Below the pieces are notes generated by a model. It saw only the letters and a list, made by a program, of their open reading frames with translations, did not search any database and had not been told where the DNA came from. Source: Massilia sp. METH4 (GTDB taxonomy: Bacteria > Pseudomonadota > Gammaproteobacteria > Burkholderiales > Burkholderiaceae_D). Taken from it: a DNA stretch of 64,000 bases. This document shows, in pieces, positions 52,923-62,262 of this stretch. Numbering within the stretch: position 1 is the first letter of the stretch; the number at the start of each line of letters is the position of its first letter. The DNA is taken from contig NZ_CP146614.1 in the NCBI RefSeq assembly GCF_037094685.1, positions 6,014,001-6,078,000 of the forward strand. The letters run 5' to 3'. Position numbers and translations under genes: made by a program.

Positions 52923-53816
52923 TCAGTCCTTGCGGCGCAGGGCATCGATCACCAGCGCCAGGGCGCGCGACGCGTGGCGGCGGCTCGGGTAATAGGCATG
53001 CAGGCCGGGGAAGGCGCCGCACCAGTCTTCCATCACGCTCACCAGGCGCCCTGCCCGCACATGGTCGGCGGCCAGGTCTTCCGTAACGAACGCCAGGCCG
53101 TTGCCGCTGAGCGCGGCGTTGACCATCTGATAGGCGCTGCTGCACACGATCTGCGCATGCGGGCGCAGTTCCACGTCCGCGCCTTCGTGCCGGAGTTCCC
53201 ACGCGTAGATGCCGCCGCTGCTTGCCAGTCGCAAGCCGATGCAGTTGTGCTTGTGAAGGTCCTTCAACGACGCCGGTATCGGGCGGCGCGAGAAATATGC
53301 CGGCGATCCGACGATCATGAGCCGCAGGTCCGGGGTCATCCGTACTGCGATCATGTCCTTCTCCACCTGGTCGCCGAAGCGTATGCCGATGTCGAACCGC
53401 TCCGCCGCAATATCGACCATCCGATAGTCGCCGCATAATTCCAGGTGGATGTCGGGATACTGGGCAAGCACCGGTGACAGCCGTGGCCATACGATCTTGT
53501 CGATCACGTGATCGATGGCGGTGATCCGGATCGTGCCCGCGGGCTTGTCGCCAAGATCGCTGACGGCGGCGATCTCGGCTTCGATCTCCTCCAGCCGGGG
53601 CCCCACGTTCTGCAGCAGCCTTTCGCCCGCCTCGGTTGGCGAGACGCTGCGCGTGGTCCGGGTGAGCAGGCGTACGCCAAGCCGCGCCTCCAGGCCGCGG
53701 ATGATATGGCTGAGCGCCGACTGGGTCATGCCCAGCTTGCCCGCCGCCCTGGTGAAGCTGCGCTCCCTTGCCACGGCAAGGAATACCAGAATGTCGTTGA
53801 TGTTTTCGCGTGCCAT
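52923..53816 (-). CDS. LysR-family transcriptional regulator
   Basis: 297 residues. The N-terminal HTH (FLAVARERSFTRAAGKLGMTQSALSHIIRGLEARLGVRLL) and a LysR substrate-binding domain (GTIRITAIDHV, ERFDIGIRFGDQ) are complete. It follows the MFS gene by 36 bp and precedes the cyclophilin-like gene, all on the minus strand, and probably regulates the alcohol dehydrogenase/transporter cluster. Its inducer is unknown. Confidence 0.93.
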   Translation of the reverse strand: MARENINDILVFLAVARERSFTRAAGKLGMTQSALSHIIRGLEARLGVRLLTRTTRSVSPTEAGERLLQNVGPRLEEIEAEIAAVSDLGDKPAGTIRITAIDHVIDKIVWPRLSPVLAQYPDIHLELCGDYRMVDIAAERFDIGIRFGDQVEKDMIAVRMTPDLRLMIVGSPAYFSRRPIPASLKDLHKHNCIGLRLASSGGIYAWELRHEGADVELRPHAQIVCSSAYQMVNAALSGNGLAFVTEDLAADHVRAGRLVSVMEDWCGAFPGLHAYYPSRRHASRALALVIDALRRKD

Positions 53817-53852
53817 GAGCCTCCGACGTCGTCTGCTGTATCGAGGATCGCT

Positions 53853-55049
53853 TTATTTCGACCGCGCCGCTCGTGCAGCCAGCTGCGCGAAGCCGGCGGC
53901 GACGACGAGGATCGCCGCGCTGGCGCCGAACGTCGCCCGGTAGCCGTGGCCATCGAACAGGATACCACCGGCGGTGGCGCCGGCCGCGATGGCCAGCTGC
54001 ACGACGGCGACGAGCAGTCCGCCGCCGGCTTCCGCATCTTCCGGCAGCGTCCGCGCCACCCAGGTCCACCAGCCGACCGGCGCCGAAGTACCGAGCAATC
54101 CCCACAGCGCAAGAAGCAGCGCGGTAACGCCGGTTGAGGCCCCGCCCGCGATCAGCGCAAGCGCCACCGCCGCCATCAGCAGGGGGATCACGACGAGCGT
54201 GCGTTGCAGCCGGCCGCCCTTGATGAACGAGCCGATCAGGATGGTGCCCGCGAAGCCGCTGGCACCGACCAGCAGCAGCATGAGCGACAGCGCGGCCGCG
54301 TCGAGCGTCGTCACCGTTTCCAGGAACGGCCGCAGGTAGGTGAACAGCGCGAACTGGCCCATGAAGAACAGGCTCGACGCGATCATGCCCAGTGCGACCG
54401 GCGGGCGCTTCAACAGCGAGAAGAGATTGCCCGTCCCCTGCTGGCGCCCGGCAGGCATCGGCGGCAGGCTGGCCAGCTTCCACGCCAGCGCGGCCACGGC
54501 GACCGGAACCACGCAAAAGAACGCACCTCGCCAACCGACCATTGCGCCGAGAAAGCTGCCCAGCGGGGCGGCGATGACGGTTGCCAGCGCATTGCCGCCA
54601 TTGACAATGGCGAGCGCCTTCGGCACCTTGTCGAGCGGTACGAGCCGCATTGCCGTCGCGGCGGACATGGACCAGAATCCGCCGATGGCGACGCCGATGA
54701 AGGCACGGCCGATCATGAAGCTCGCATAGTTCGGGGCGAACGCCGCGATCGATGCGGAAACGATCATCAGCAGGGTCAGCGCGAGCAGGAGCAGCTTGCG
54801 GTCGAGTTCGCCCGCCAGCGACGAGATGAACAGGCTCGTCACGAGGGCGAAGGCGCCGGAGACGGCGATCGACAGCCCAGCCTGGCCTTCGCTGACATGG
54901 AGGTCCGTCGCTACCGGGGTCAGCAGGCTAACGGGCATGAATTCCGAGGACACCAGCACAAAGGCACCGAGCGCCAGGGCAAAGACACCGCCCCAGGCCG
55001 CTGGCGTGCCAGCGGCAGGCAATGCAGCCGTTGAACCGTGCCGGTTCAT
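53853..55049 (-). CDS. MFS transporter, arabinose/drug efflux type
   Basis: 398 residues with twelve predicted helices. GAFVLVSSEFMPVSLLTPVA at the start and the motif-A-like AGELDRKLLLLALTLLM loop match the DHA1 (AraJ/YdhP) branch. The start overlaps the dehydrogenase stop in an ATGA arrangement, so the two are translationally coupled. Substrate unknown; small organic compounds are likely. Confidence 0.9.
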   Translation of the reverse strand: MNRHGSTAALPAAGTPAAWGGVFALALGAFVLVSSEFMPVSLLTPVATDLHVSEGQAGLSIAVSGAFALVTSLFISSLAGELDRKLLLLALTLLMIVSASIAAFAPNYASFMIGRAFIGVAIGGFWSMSAATAMRLVPLDKVPKALAIVNGGNALATVIAAPLGSFLGAMVGWRGAFFCVVPVAVAALAWKLASLPPMPAGRQQGTGNLFSLLKRPPVALGMIASSLFFMGQFALFTYLRPFLETVTTLDAAALSLMLLLVGASGFAGTILIGSFIKGGRLQRTLVVIPLLMAAVALALIAGGASTGVTALLLALWGLLGTSAPVGWWTWVARTLPEDAEAGGGLLVAVVQLAIAAGATAGGILFDGHGYRATFGASAAILVVAAGFAQLAARAARSK

Positions 55050-56101
55050 CGGCCACCTCGCAGGGTTGCGCTGTCGATCACGAAGCGGTACTTGACGTCG
55101 CCCGCAAGCATGCGTTCGTAGGACTCGTTGATCTCGTCGGCCCGGATCATCTCGATGTCCGCAACAATGCCGTGCGCCGCGCAAAAGTCGAGCATTTCCT
55201 GGGTCTCGGGAATTCCGCCGATCATCGAGCCCGCCAGCGCGCGGCGTTTCATGATCAGGTTGAATACCTGGGGCGACGGATGCGGCGTGGCCGGCGCGCC
55301 GACCAGCACCATCGTTCCGTCGCGGCGCAGCAGCGACAGGTACGCGTCGAGGTCGTGCGGGGCAGCCACCGTATCGATGATCAGGTGAAGCGAGCCGGCC
55401 TGCGCGGCCATCGCATCGGCATCGCGCGAGACAACCACTTCATGCGCACCCAGCCCCTCCGCGTCGGCGCGCTTCGCTGCAGAAGTGGTGAAGGCCACCA
55501 CGTGGGCACCCATCGCCCGGGCCAGCTTGATGCCCATGTGGCCAAGGCCGCCGATGCCGACGATGCCGACACGCTTGCCCGTGCCGGTATTCCAGTGGCG
55601 CAGCGGCGAATATGTGGTAATGCCGGCGCACAGCAGCGGCGCGACCGCGGCCAACTGTTCGGGCTGGTGGCGCACGTGCAATACATAGCGTTCGTGTACA
55701 ACGATCCGTTCCGAGTAGCCGCCCAGCGTGTGGCCGGGTGCGTCGGGCGTCTTGCCGTTATAGGTGCCCACCATGCCGTCGCAATAATTTTCCAGGCCTT
55801 CGCCACAGTCGGCGCAGTGCCGGCAGCTGTTGACCATGCAGCCGACCCCGACAAGGTCGCCGACCTGGAATCCGCGCACGTGCGGACCTACCGCGGAGAC
55901 GCGGCCGACGATTTCGTGGCCCGGCACGCATGGGAACAGGGTACCTGCCCACTCGCCGCGCACCGTGTGCAGGTCGGAGTGGCAGACGCCGCAAAATGCG
56001 ATGTCGATCTGCACGTCATGCTGGCCCGGCGCGCGGCGCACGATGTCCATTGCTTCCAGGGCTTTGTCGGCGGCATGGGCGCCGATGGCTTTGACTGTCA
56101 T
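55046..56101 (-). CDS. Zinc-dependent NAD(P)-dependent alcohol dehydrogenase (YahK/CAD-like)
   Basis: 351 residues. Catalytic zinc ligands lie in FCGVCHSDLH and PGHE, structural zinc cysteines in CRHCADCGEGLENYC, and the dinucleotide loop in VGIVGIGGLGHMGIKLA. The YSPLRHW and GKTPDAPGHTLGGYSE segments place it in the cinnamyl alcohol dehydrogenase-like branch, which reduces a range of aldehydes with NADPH. It is the first gene of the cluster with MFS and LysR. No clear ribosome site precedes the ATG. Confidence 0.93.
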   Translation of the reverse strand: MTVKAIGAHAADKALEAMDIVRRAPGQHDVQIDIAFCGVCHSDLHTVRGEWAGTLFPCVPGHEIVGRVSAVGPHVRGFQVGDLVGVGCMVNSCRHCADCGEGLENYCDGMVGTYNGKTPDAPGHTLGGYSERIVVHERYVLHVRHQPEQLAAVAPLLCAGITTYSPLRHWNTGTGKRVGIVGIGGLGHMGIKLARAMGAHVVAFTTSAAKRADAEGLGAHEVVVSRDADAMAAQAGSLHLIIDTVAAPHDLDAYLSLLRRDGTMVLVGAPATPHPSPQVFNLIMKRRALAGSMIGGIPETQEMLDFCAAHGIVADIEMIRADEINESYERMLAGDVKYRFVIDSATLRGGR

Positions 56102-56438
56102 GGGGATACTTTCGATATTGTGTACTGCGCGGGATGGCCCCGGTGCGGAAGTTGTACGCGGAACTGATGCATTGACGTTATGGTAGCCGTTGGCACGGCG
56201 ATGGCATGGGTTGCGGATTGCTTGGCCTTATGAGCCACGCTCATGAATGACCAGTTCTTTTGTATCTGGATGGTCATCGGATAGGCAGGCGCTGACCACG
56301 TGGCAACCGATCCGTCCGGGGCGGTAGCCGATTGGAGCATTGCTGCTGATTATTAGTCGAGGTAGCCGCGATGCGAGCAGGATTTGATCACCCTGCGCAG
56401 AGCCTTCGCGTCGAATTTCTATCTCTGTAGCCAGGGCC
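56102..56438. other. Intergenic region, promoter of the dehydrogenase cluster and left flank of the island
   Basis: About 340 bp between the dehydrogenase and the first readable IS3-type sequence. It should hold the cluster promoter. No gene was recognised; an orfA for the IS element is absent. Confidence 0.4.
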
Positions 56439-57226
56439 GGTTCTTACCAGTGGCTCCATCAGCCCGAGTCAGAGCGCGCCAGAGAAGACGCACGGTTGCT
56501 TGAAGTGATCCGGGATTCCTATTCGGCTAGCGGCGGAGTCTACGGAGCAAATCGCGTTTTTGGCGATCTGCGCGAAGCCGGGGAGACCTGCGGCCGCAAC
56601 CGAGTGGCGCGGCTCATGCAGGCCAATAAAATGAAGGCTGTTCGTGGATACAAGGCTCCCAGGCGGGTTGCTGGAATGCCTTCGATCATCGCTCCCAACC
56701 GCCTGAACCGCGAATTTACCGTTGACGCGCCAGATCAGGCTTGGGTAACCGACATTACCTATATCCGGACATGGCAGGGCTGGCTTTATCTCGCCGTGGT
56801 GGTCGATCTTTTTGCACCCAAGGTTGTTGGCTGGTCGATGAAGCCAACCTTGTCACGCGAGCTGGCGATCGATGCTTTGCTGATGGCGGTTTGGCGGCGC
56901 AAGCCCAAGCAAACCGTGATGGTCCATTCAGACCAGGGCAGTCAGTATGGCAGCGATGATTGACGGCGCTTTTGCAAAGCCAACAATTTGGAACCAAGCA
57001 TGGGCCGGCGAGGAAATTGTTGGGACAATGCGTTAGCGACAATGCGGTAGCTAAATCGTTCTTCAGCACCTTGAAGAAGGAACGGATTCGCAAACGCATC
57101 TATAAAACCCGCGATTTGGCCCGGGCCGACATCTTCGACTACATCGAAGCCTTTTACAGTCGAACCAGGCGCCATACCCATCTGGGGCATGTCAGCCCTG
57201 AGGGCTTTGAACGCGCCTCAATGTGA
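56439..57226 (+). pseudogene. IS3-family transposase orfB, broken
   Basis: The sequence reads GSYQWLHQPESERARED, ASGGVYGANRVFGDLREAGE, then VTDITYIRTWQGWLYLAVVV and HSDQGSQYGSDD, the DDE core of IS3 orfB. Three lesions are visible: TGA in place of a Trp codon at 56961-56963; a 14-nt insertion that duplicates GACAATGCG (57024 and 57038) and shifts the frame; and Lys in place of the catalytic Glu (DNAVAKSFF, codon 57053-57055). The frame then resumes as KKERIRKRIYKTRDLARADI to the end. The 5' part of orfB and all of orfA are missing, so the element cannot move by itself. Confidence 0.9.
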
Positions 57227-57262
57227 GGTTGGGATTTGTCTACCGAACTGGTGGAAGTGCAG
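56439..57262 (+). mobile_element. IS3-family insertion sequence remnant
   Basis: The remnant starts within orfB and ends near 57262. After the transposase stop, TTTGTCTACCGAACTGGTGG (57235-57254) resembles the right terminal inverted repeat of IS3-type elements. No matching left end was found, so the element is truncated on that side. Confidence 0.7.
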
Positions 57263-57326
57263 CTAAGGTCACGCGGAGGTAGTACGGTGAAGCGTATCCA
57301 CGACACCAATCAGTATCGGCGCTCCA

Positions 57327-57668
57327 TCAGTCCATTTCTGGCCACGTCTTGCGTAGCGCTGCCAGAAGCGATGAGGATCTCCCCAAGAGTGTCATGAGTG
57401 CGAGACAGGACAGGATGCGGCGCTCGCCGTCGACCAGCACTGTCGAGGCGCCGCAGGCCTCCTGGCCGCAGCCCTTCTTCGTGCCGATCAGGTGCACGTG
57501 TTCGCGCAGCAGGTCGAGCAGCGAGACGCGCGGATCGGTGGGTACCGGAACGTCGGTGCAGTTGACGGTAACGGCGGGTGTCGCGACGGTCGACACTGCA
57601 GGCGGGGCTGGCGACGGCGTTTCCTTTCGGCGGGCGGTGGGAAGGACTGGCGTGGAAACGCCCGTCAT
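57327..57668 (-). pseudogene. Truncated [2Fe-2S] subunit of an aldehyde/xanthine dehydrogenase-type molybdoenzyme
   Basis: The frame from 57668 contains VSLLDLLREHVHLIGTKKG and CGQEACGASTVLVDGERR, then SCLALM, the first ferredoxin domain of PaoA/YagT-like subunits. The usual cysteine set is C-x4-C-x2-C; here the third cysteine is serine (CGAS), and the sequence ends about 27 residues after the last recognisable block, with the second [2Fe-2S] domain absent. No large subunits follow. It is a remnant beside the IS3 fragment. Confidence 0.8.
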
Positions 57669-57793
57669 CGATGTACAGCTACCGAATCTAATGCCGGGAA
57701 AACGTTTGCGGCGCCATGCTGGAGTGGCAATCAACCCGCTGTCGATAACTCGTCGAGTTTCGGCAGCAGGTTAATGGCTATTCAGCCGTAAAA

Positions 57794-58051
57794 CTATCGG
57801 ATTTCAGGAAAAGGCGGTGGCACATACGGGGGCGGATTTCCGCACGAGTGATTTTCGATTGTGTAATTGTCGGTAATGATGCCCACATAGACCGTACGAC
57901 CGGTGCATCCTTGCTCTGACATGCCAACCAATACACCGTTATCATCATAGTAGCGAATGGTCTCTGTCTCTGCCGGCGCTGCAAACGCCGTCGCCGCATA
58001 AATTGCGCCCATCAGGCCAACGCCTGCCAAAACTCCACGAAATAATCGCAT
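57794..58051 (-). CDS. Small exported protein, DUF6289-like
   Basis: 85 residues. A signal peptide (LAGVGLMGAIYAATAFA) precedes a short domain RYYDDNGVLVGMSEQGCTG and HSCGNPPPYVPPPFPEIR, with two cysteines that could pair. This resembles the small DUF6289 proteins of Xanthomonadales and Oxalobacteraceae, which have no known function. The assignment is by pattern and length only. Confidence 0.6.
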   Translation of the reverse strand: MRLFRGVLAGVGLMGAIYAATAFAAPAETETIRYYDDNGVLVGMSEQGCTGRTVYVGIITDNYTIENHSCGNPPPYVPPPFPEIR

Positions 58052-59426
58052 CTTCCCACCTTAAAAAAGATAGTTCGAACAAGGATGAGTAAACCTCAAC
58101 GAGGCGATTTGATTTTAATGCATGAAATGTTGGCAATGCAAGCAGAAATTCGTATTATCCGCGCAGCAGTCCTCGGCTGAATAGATGCATTTGGAAACTA
58201 ACGCCAGCGATAGCCTGAGAGTTCCGATTTAATAGTGACAGGACTCTGGCCCACTCAAGCGGGCCAGTGCTCGACTCCCAAGGGAGTCTGATCGGGCGCC
58301 ACAATTCGGTGTGGCGACTGGGCACCCTGGGCTAATGGAAGATCGTTATCGACTTGGGGAACCGATTTGTCATTGCAAAAGCGAAAGAGCAACCTTAGCC
58401 CCGTTACAGACGCAACAGGCGTGGGCAATGCATGAGGTCGCAAAGCCATCCACTTTGCCCTCTTGTCAGTTTTGTAGGGTTCGCTGCATTGGACCGAATC
58501 GGGCTCGTGCAGGCCGGTTTGCGCGAGTCAAGCCTGAATGGCTCGACCTCTCAGTTGTTCGTGTTAGTTCGCCTCGACCTTAGTCAATAGTATAAGACCG
58601 ACCGGTTTCGTGAAGTCCGTGATCGTTGGACCAAGAGCCCATTCCAGCGTGACCAATTCCGGTGCTTCAGTTGCTATTTCAGTGTGGAGGTCATGGAAGA
58701 GCTCAGCATTGTTCACCTTCCGCCATGACTTGGTATTGAATGTGCGTCGTCCGTAATCGTACTGACGAAGCCAAACGCTCTTTTCTTGTCGGCTACGTGC
58801 GCTCGCTCAGGAGCAAATGTCCGAATCTATCTCCACTTTCGTTTGTTACTGGTGAAAATTTGACCGATAAGGATACTGTATTCAGAGCATATCCACATTT
58901 GATTGGCGAGGTGTACATGGAAGTATAACGCGAGAAGAAAAATGATTTAGATTCCGACCGCTTCGAGACTGCCACTACAAACGAGGGTAATTTCTTTGCG
59001 GATGACTGGCCAGTGACGATACACCAACAGAAAATTACCGAGATGCAAATGACGATTGATCGCTCCAAACATATGGTAGCGCAACGCCAGGTACATCAAA
59101 ATGTGTTTCCCTTGTCGATACCGGACGGAAAGTTGGGTAGAGTCAGTGAGCGCGTCCTACCCCACTTCCGTCCCCAGAAGGCTCGTAAGAGGGCAGTAGG
59201 ATGTGGTTTCGTGCAGTTTCGAGGAGATTGCATTGGCTTCCCCAGCTATACCCTTCCAGGCAATGTTCGGGAACGGTTTGAGAACGTGCACTAAGTAGGC
59301 CTGAGCTCCATACGTATGCACGTCGTGAACGTGCTCGCAGATGACGGTCTTCGGGGCCTTTCGCGAGGCCATCAAATGATTATGGCCGACGCGAGCGACC
59401 ACTATGCGATCGAACACGAACTCGCG
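58052..59426. other. Degenerate lower-GC stretch with short unrecognised frames
   Basis: About 1.4 kb with visibly lower GC than the rest. Several frames of 60-90 codons are open, none with a recognised family or good ribosome site. One minus-strand frame (59157-59432, IVVARVGHNHLMASRKAPK near its start) continues in phase from the integrase remnant. Another (about 58564-58800) has no Met. A CTGGCCC/GGGCCAG hairpin lies at 58246-58267 without a T-tract. I see decayed island sequence rather than real genes. Confidence 0.5.
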
Positions 59427-60170
59427 GTACACATTGTGCGGATTGCGGCGCTTTATGCGGACGCCCGGGATGGTTCAGACCTTGTCGGCGAAATCGATCT
59501 CGGACCACGTCGCATTCGTTAGTTCGGTCCAGATAACGATAGACTGCCTGATCTCGTGTGGCTTCAACGTGCGATCGCGCAGTTCGAACTTCGCAATGGA
59601 CGCCGGAGGGACACCATCGGCCGGGTTCGAATGTCTTTCACCCCGCTGGGCCGCACAGCGGAACACCAGCATGACGATCTCGCGCGCGTGGACGGCCACG
59701 GCGGGGGCGACACGCGCGACGATACGATCGCATAGCTGACGCAACGCCTGCTCCGTGATCTCGTGCAGGAGCAGCGAGCCGAACGGCCTGCGCAAGTCGT
59801 GTTCGAAAACGAAACGGCGAGCGTCCCGGGTGGACTCGGCCATCTTGAATTTCTCGAGCCATTCCTCGGCCCACTCGCCGAAACGCAGCTGTTCCTTTCG
59901 AAAGCCAATCGTTTCAGCTTTCAGTCGGGCCGGCGAAACGCCCTCTGCCACCTGCTTGCGGGCCTTCATGAGCTGCTCACGGGCGACCGCGAGACTTAAC
60001 CCGTCCGGACCATAGCTGCCCAGCACGAGCGTCTCCTCGCGCCCGTTGGTAGTTGTAACAGAACGAGATCCCACCGGATGGGCTCACCACCACATACAGC
60101 CGTCCCGGTCCGCCACCTTGTACGCGCGCTCGGCGGGCTTCAGGCTGCGCAGCTTTGCATCAGTCAGCAT
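59427..60170 (-). pseudogene. Tyrosine-type integrase with DUF4102 N-terminus, multiply disrupted
   Basis: Reading from ATG at 60170, MLTDAKLRSLKPAERAYKVA starts the DUF4102 domain, but a 1-nt loss near 60100 shifts the frame, and a second shift occurs near 60055 before NGREETLVLGSYGPDGLSL. The core-binding part follows (FGEWAEEWLEKFKMAEST). Then about 30 residues around the first catalytic arginine are missing between LKPHEIR and ATWSEIDF, and a Trp codon is TGA at 59475, before TIPGVRIKRRNPHNVY. The C-terminal catalytic domain with the Tyr is absent. The gene starts about 400 bp downstream of the guaA stop on the same strand, where integrative elements often insert. Confidence 0.85.
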
Positions 60171-60501
60171 TAAGGCCACCTTTCGTCACCATCAAAACGC
60201 GGAAAATACTAATGTAATCAACGGGTTAAAATACAATCCGTGATCAGGGAAACCGCGCGAATACACGTTTTTGAGCGCACAATACCATCAAAGTTCCGGC
60301 ACCATCACCTGGCTGAATTTTCGGTTTGAAATCAGATACTTAAGCCAAGATGGATACCATGCAATTCTGTTGAACTTGCCCTACGCTGATGGTACTGTTT
60401 GCTGAGCAGCAATATTGAGAGAATCTGATCCCAGCATGCTTGCCATCAAACGGATCTGCTCGGGACCGTGAGTTTTTGCCAGTCCTGGCAAGCTCGGCCA
60501 T
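60171..60501. other. Gap between integrase remnant and guaA terminator
   Basis: About 330 bp. It would have held the integrase promoter and one attachment site. I looked for a second copy of the guaA 3' end (complement of TCATTCCCACTCAATGGT) across 56.1-60.5 kb and found none. Confidence 0.4.
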
Positions 60502-60526
60502 AAAAAAAGCCCCTGAAATCAGGGGC
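60502..60526 (-). terminator. Rho-independent terminator of guaA
   Basis: GCCCCTGA (60509-60516) and TCAGGGGC (60519-60526) form an 8-bp stem with a two-base loop, and the minus strand continues with seven T residues (complement of 60502-60508). It lies 50 bp after the guaA stop. Confidence 0.88.
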
Positions 60527-60575
60527 CTGGTTTAACTGCACTGCCTGGTAATGCCTAAGTTTTCAAGCAGGCTGA

Positions 60576-62186
60576 TCATTCCCACTCAATGGTCGCCGGC
60601 GGCTTCCCGGAAATGTCATACACGACGCGGTTGAGCCCGCGCACCTCGTTGATGATGCGGTTGGACACGCGCCCCAGCAAATCATGCGGCAGATGCGCCC
60701 AATGCGCCGTCATGAAATCCTGCGTCTGCACGGCCCGCAGCGCCACCACATAATCATACGTGCGCCCATCGCCCATCACGCCCACCGACTTCACCGGCAG
60801 GAACACGGCAAACGCCTGCGACGTCGCTTCGTACCAGTTGCGCGGCACGCCATCCTGGTCGAAGCCCGGCATCGTCACCGCTTCGTACGGCGTCTTGCGC
60901 AGTTCCTCGATGAAGATCGCGTCGGCCTGGCGCAGCAGATCCGCGTATTCCTTCTTCACTTCGCCGAGGATGCGCACGCCCAGGCCCGGGCCCGGGAACG
61001 GGTGGCGGTAGACCATCTCGTACGGCAGGCCGAGCGCGACGCCCAGCTTGCGCACTTCGTCCTTGAACAGTTCGCGCAGCGGTTCCAGTAGCTGCAGCTT
61101 CATGTGTTCCGGCAGGCCGCCCACGTTGTGGTGGCTCTTGATCGTCTGGCCCTTCTTGCCCTTGCCAGCCGATTCGATCACGTCCGGGTAGATCGTGCCC
61201 TGCGCCAGCCATTTCGCGTTCGTCAGCTTCGCCGATTCGGCATTGAAGACTTCGACGAATTCGCGGCCGATGATCTTGCGCTTCTGCTCCGGGTCGGTCA
61301 CGCCGGCCAGGTGGCCCATGAACTGGTCGACCGCGTCGATGCGGATGACCTTCACGCCCAGGTTCTTGGCGAACATGTCCATCACCATCTCGCCTTCGTT
61401 CAGGCGCAAGAGGCCATGGTCGACGAACACGCAGGTCAGCTGGTCGCCGATGGCGCGGTGGATCAGCGCTGCCGCCACGGACGAATCGACGCCGCCGGAC
61501 AGCCCCAGGATCACTTCATCGGTGCCCACCTGCGCGCGGATCTTCTCGACCGCTTCGCTGATGTAGTCCGGCATGTTCCAGTCGGACTTGCAGCCGCAGA
61601 TCTCGTGCACGAAGCGGCCCAGCATGGCCTTGCCCTGCACCGTGTGCGTCACTTCCGGGTGCCATTGCACGGCGAAGAACTTGCGGTCTTCGTCGGCCAT
61701 GCCGGCGATCGGGCAGCTTTCCGTCGATGCCATCAGCTTGAAGCCCGGCGGCATGTCCAGCACCTTGTCGCCGTGGCTCATCCACACCTTCAGCATGCCG
61801 TGGCCTTCGTGCGTGACGAAGTCGTTGATGCCGTTCAGCAGGCTGGTATGGCCGCGGGCGCGCACCTCGGCGTAGCCGAATTCGCGCACCAGGCCATTCT
61901 CGACTTTACCGCCCAGCTGCGCGGCCATCGTCTGCATGCCGTAGCAGATGCCCAGCACCGGCACGCCCAGTTCGAACACGGCTTGCGGGGCGCGCGGTGC
62001 ATCGCCCTCCAGCGTGGAACTGTGGCTGCCGGAGAGGATCACGCCGGAGGCGCCGTAGTTGCGGACGAATTCGTCGGACACGTCGTACGGATACACCTCG
62101 GAGAACACGCCGGCGTCGCGCACGCGGCGCGCGATCAGCTGGGTCACCTGGGAACCGAAATCGATGATGAGGATCTTGGAGTGCAT
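60576..62186 (-). CDS. guaA: GMP synthase (glutamine-hydrolysing)
   Basis: 536 residues, normal length, from [13 protein letters not shown]. The class-I glutaminase domain has C81 (GICYGMQ), H176 and E178 (QWHPEV). The PP-loop SGGVDSS (230-236) marks the ATP-pyrophosphatase domain, and the C-terminal dimerisation domain ends PATIEWE. It converts XMP to GMP with glutamine and ATP, the last step of guanine nucleotide synthesis, and follows guaB by 76 bp. The frame stays open 12 codons upstream from a TTG, but the ATG gives the standard N-terminus. Its 3' end borders the decayed integrase. Confidence 0.98.
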   Translation of the reverse strand: MHSKILIIDFGSQVTQLIARRVRDAGVFSEVYPYDVSDEFVRNYGASGVILSGSHSSTLEGDAPRAPQAVFELGVPVLGICYGMQTMAAQLGGKVENGLVREFGYAEVRARGHTSLLNGINDFVTHEGHGMLKVWMSHGDKVLDMPPGFKLMASTESCPIAGMADEDRKFFAVQWHPEVTHTVQGKAMLGRFVHEICGCKSDWNMPDYISEAVEKIRAQVGTDEVILGLSGGVDSSVAAALIHRAIGDQLTCVFVDHGLLRLNEGEMVMDMFAKNLGVKVIRIDAVDQFMGHLAGVTDPEQKRKIIGREFVEVFNAESAKLTNAKWLAQGTIYPDVIESAGKGKKGQTIKSHHNVGGLPEHMKLQLLEPLRELFKDEVRKLGVALGLPYEMVYRHPFPGPGLGVRILGEVKKEYADLLRQADAIFIEELRKTPYEAVTMPGFDQDGVPRNWYEATSQAFAVFLPVKSVGVMGDGRTYDYVVALRAVQTQDFMTAHWAHLPHDLLGRVSNRIINEVRGLNRVVYDISGKPPATIEWE

Positions 62187-62228
62187 GTAATAGGCTTTAC
62201 TGAACTTGGGAAACCGGGACAAATAGAA

Positions 62229-62249
62229 AACGCCGGCGGCGCCGGCGTT
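62229..62249 (-). other. Hairpin between guaB and guaA
   Basis: AACGCCGGC (62229-62237) and GCCGGCGTT (62241-62249) form a 9-bp stem with a 3-nt loop in the 76-bp intergenic space; on the minus strand TTCTATTT follows. It could act as a partial terminator or stabilise the transcript. Confidence 0.55.
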
Positions 62250-62262
62250 TCATGAGAGGCGC

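Noticed and set aside
58246..58267. CTGGCCC/GGGCCAG hairpin as terminator or small RNA
   Set aside because: No T-tract and no recognisable gene on either side.
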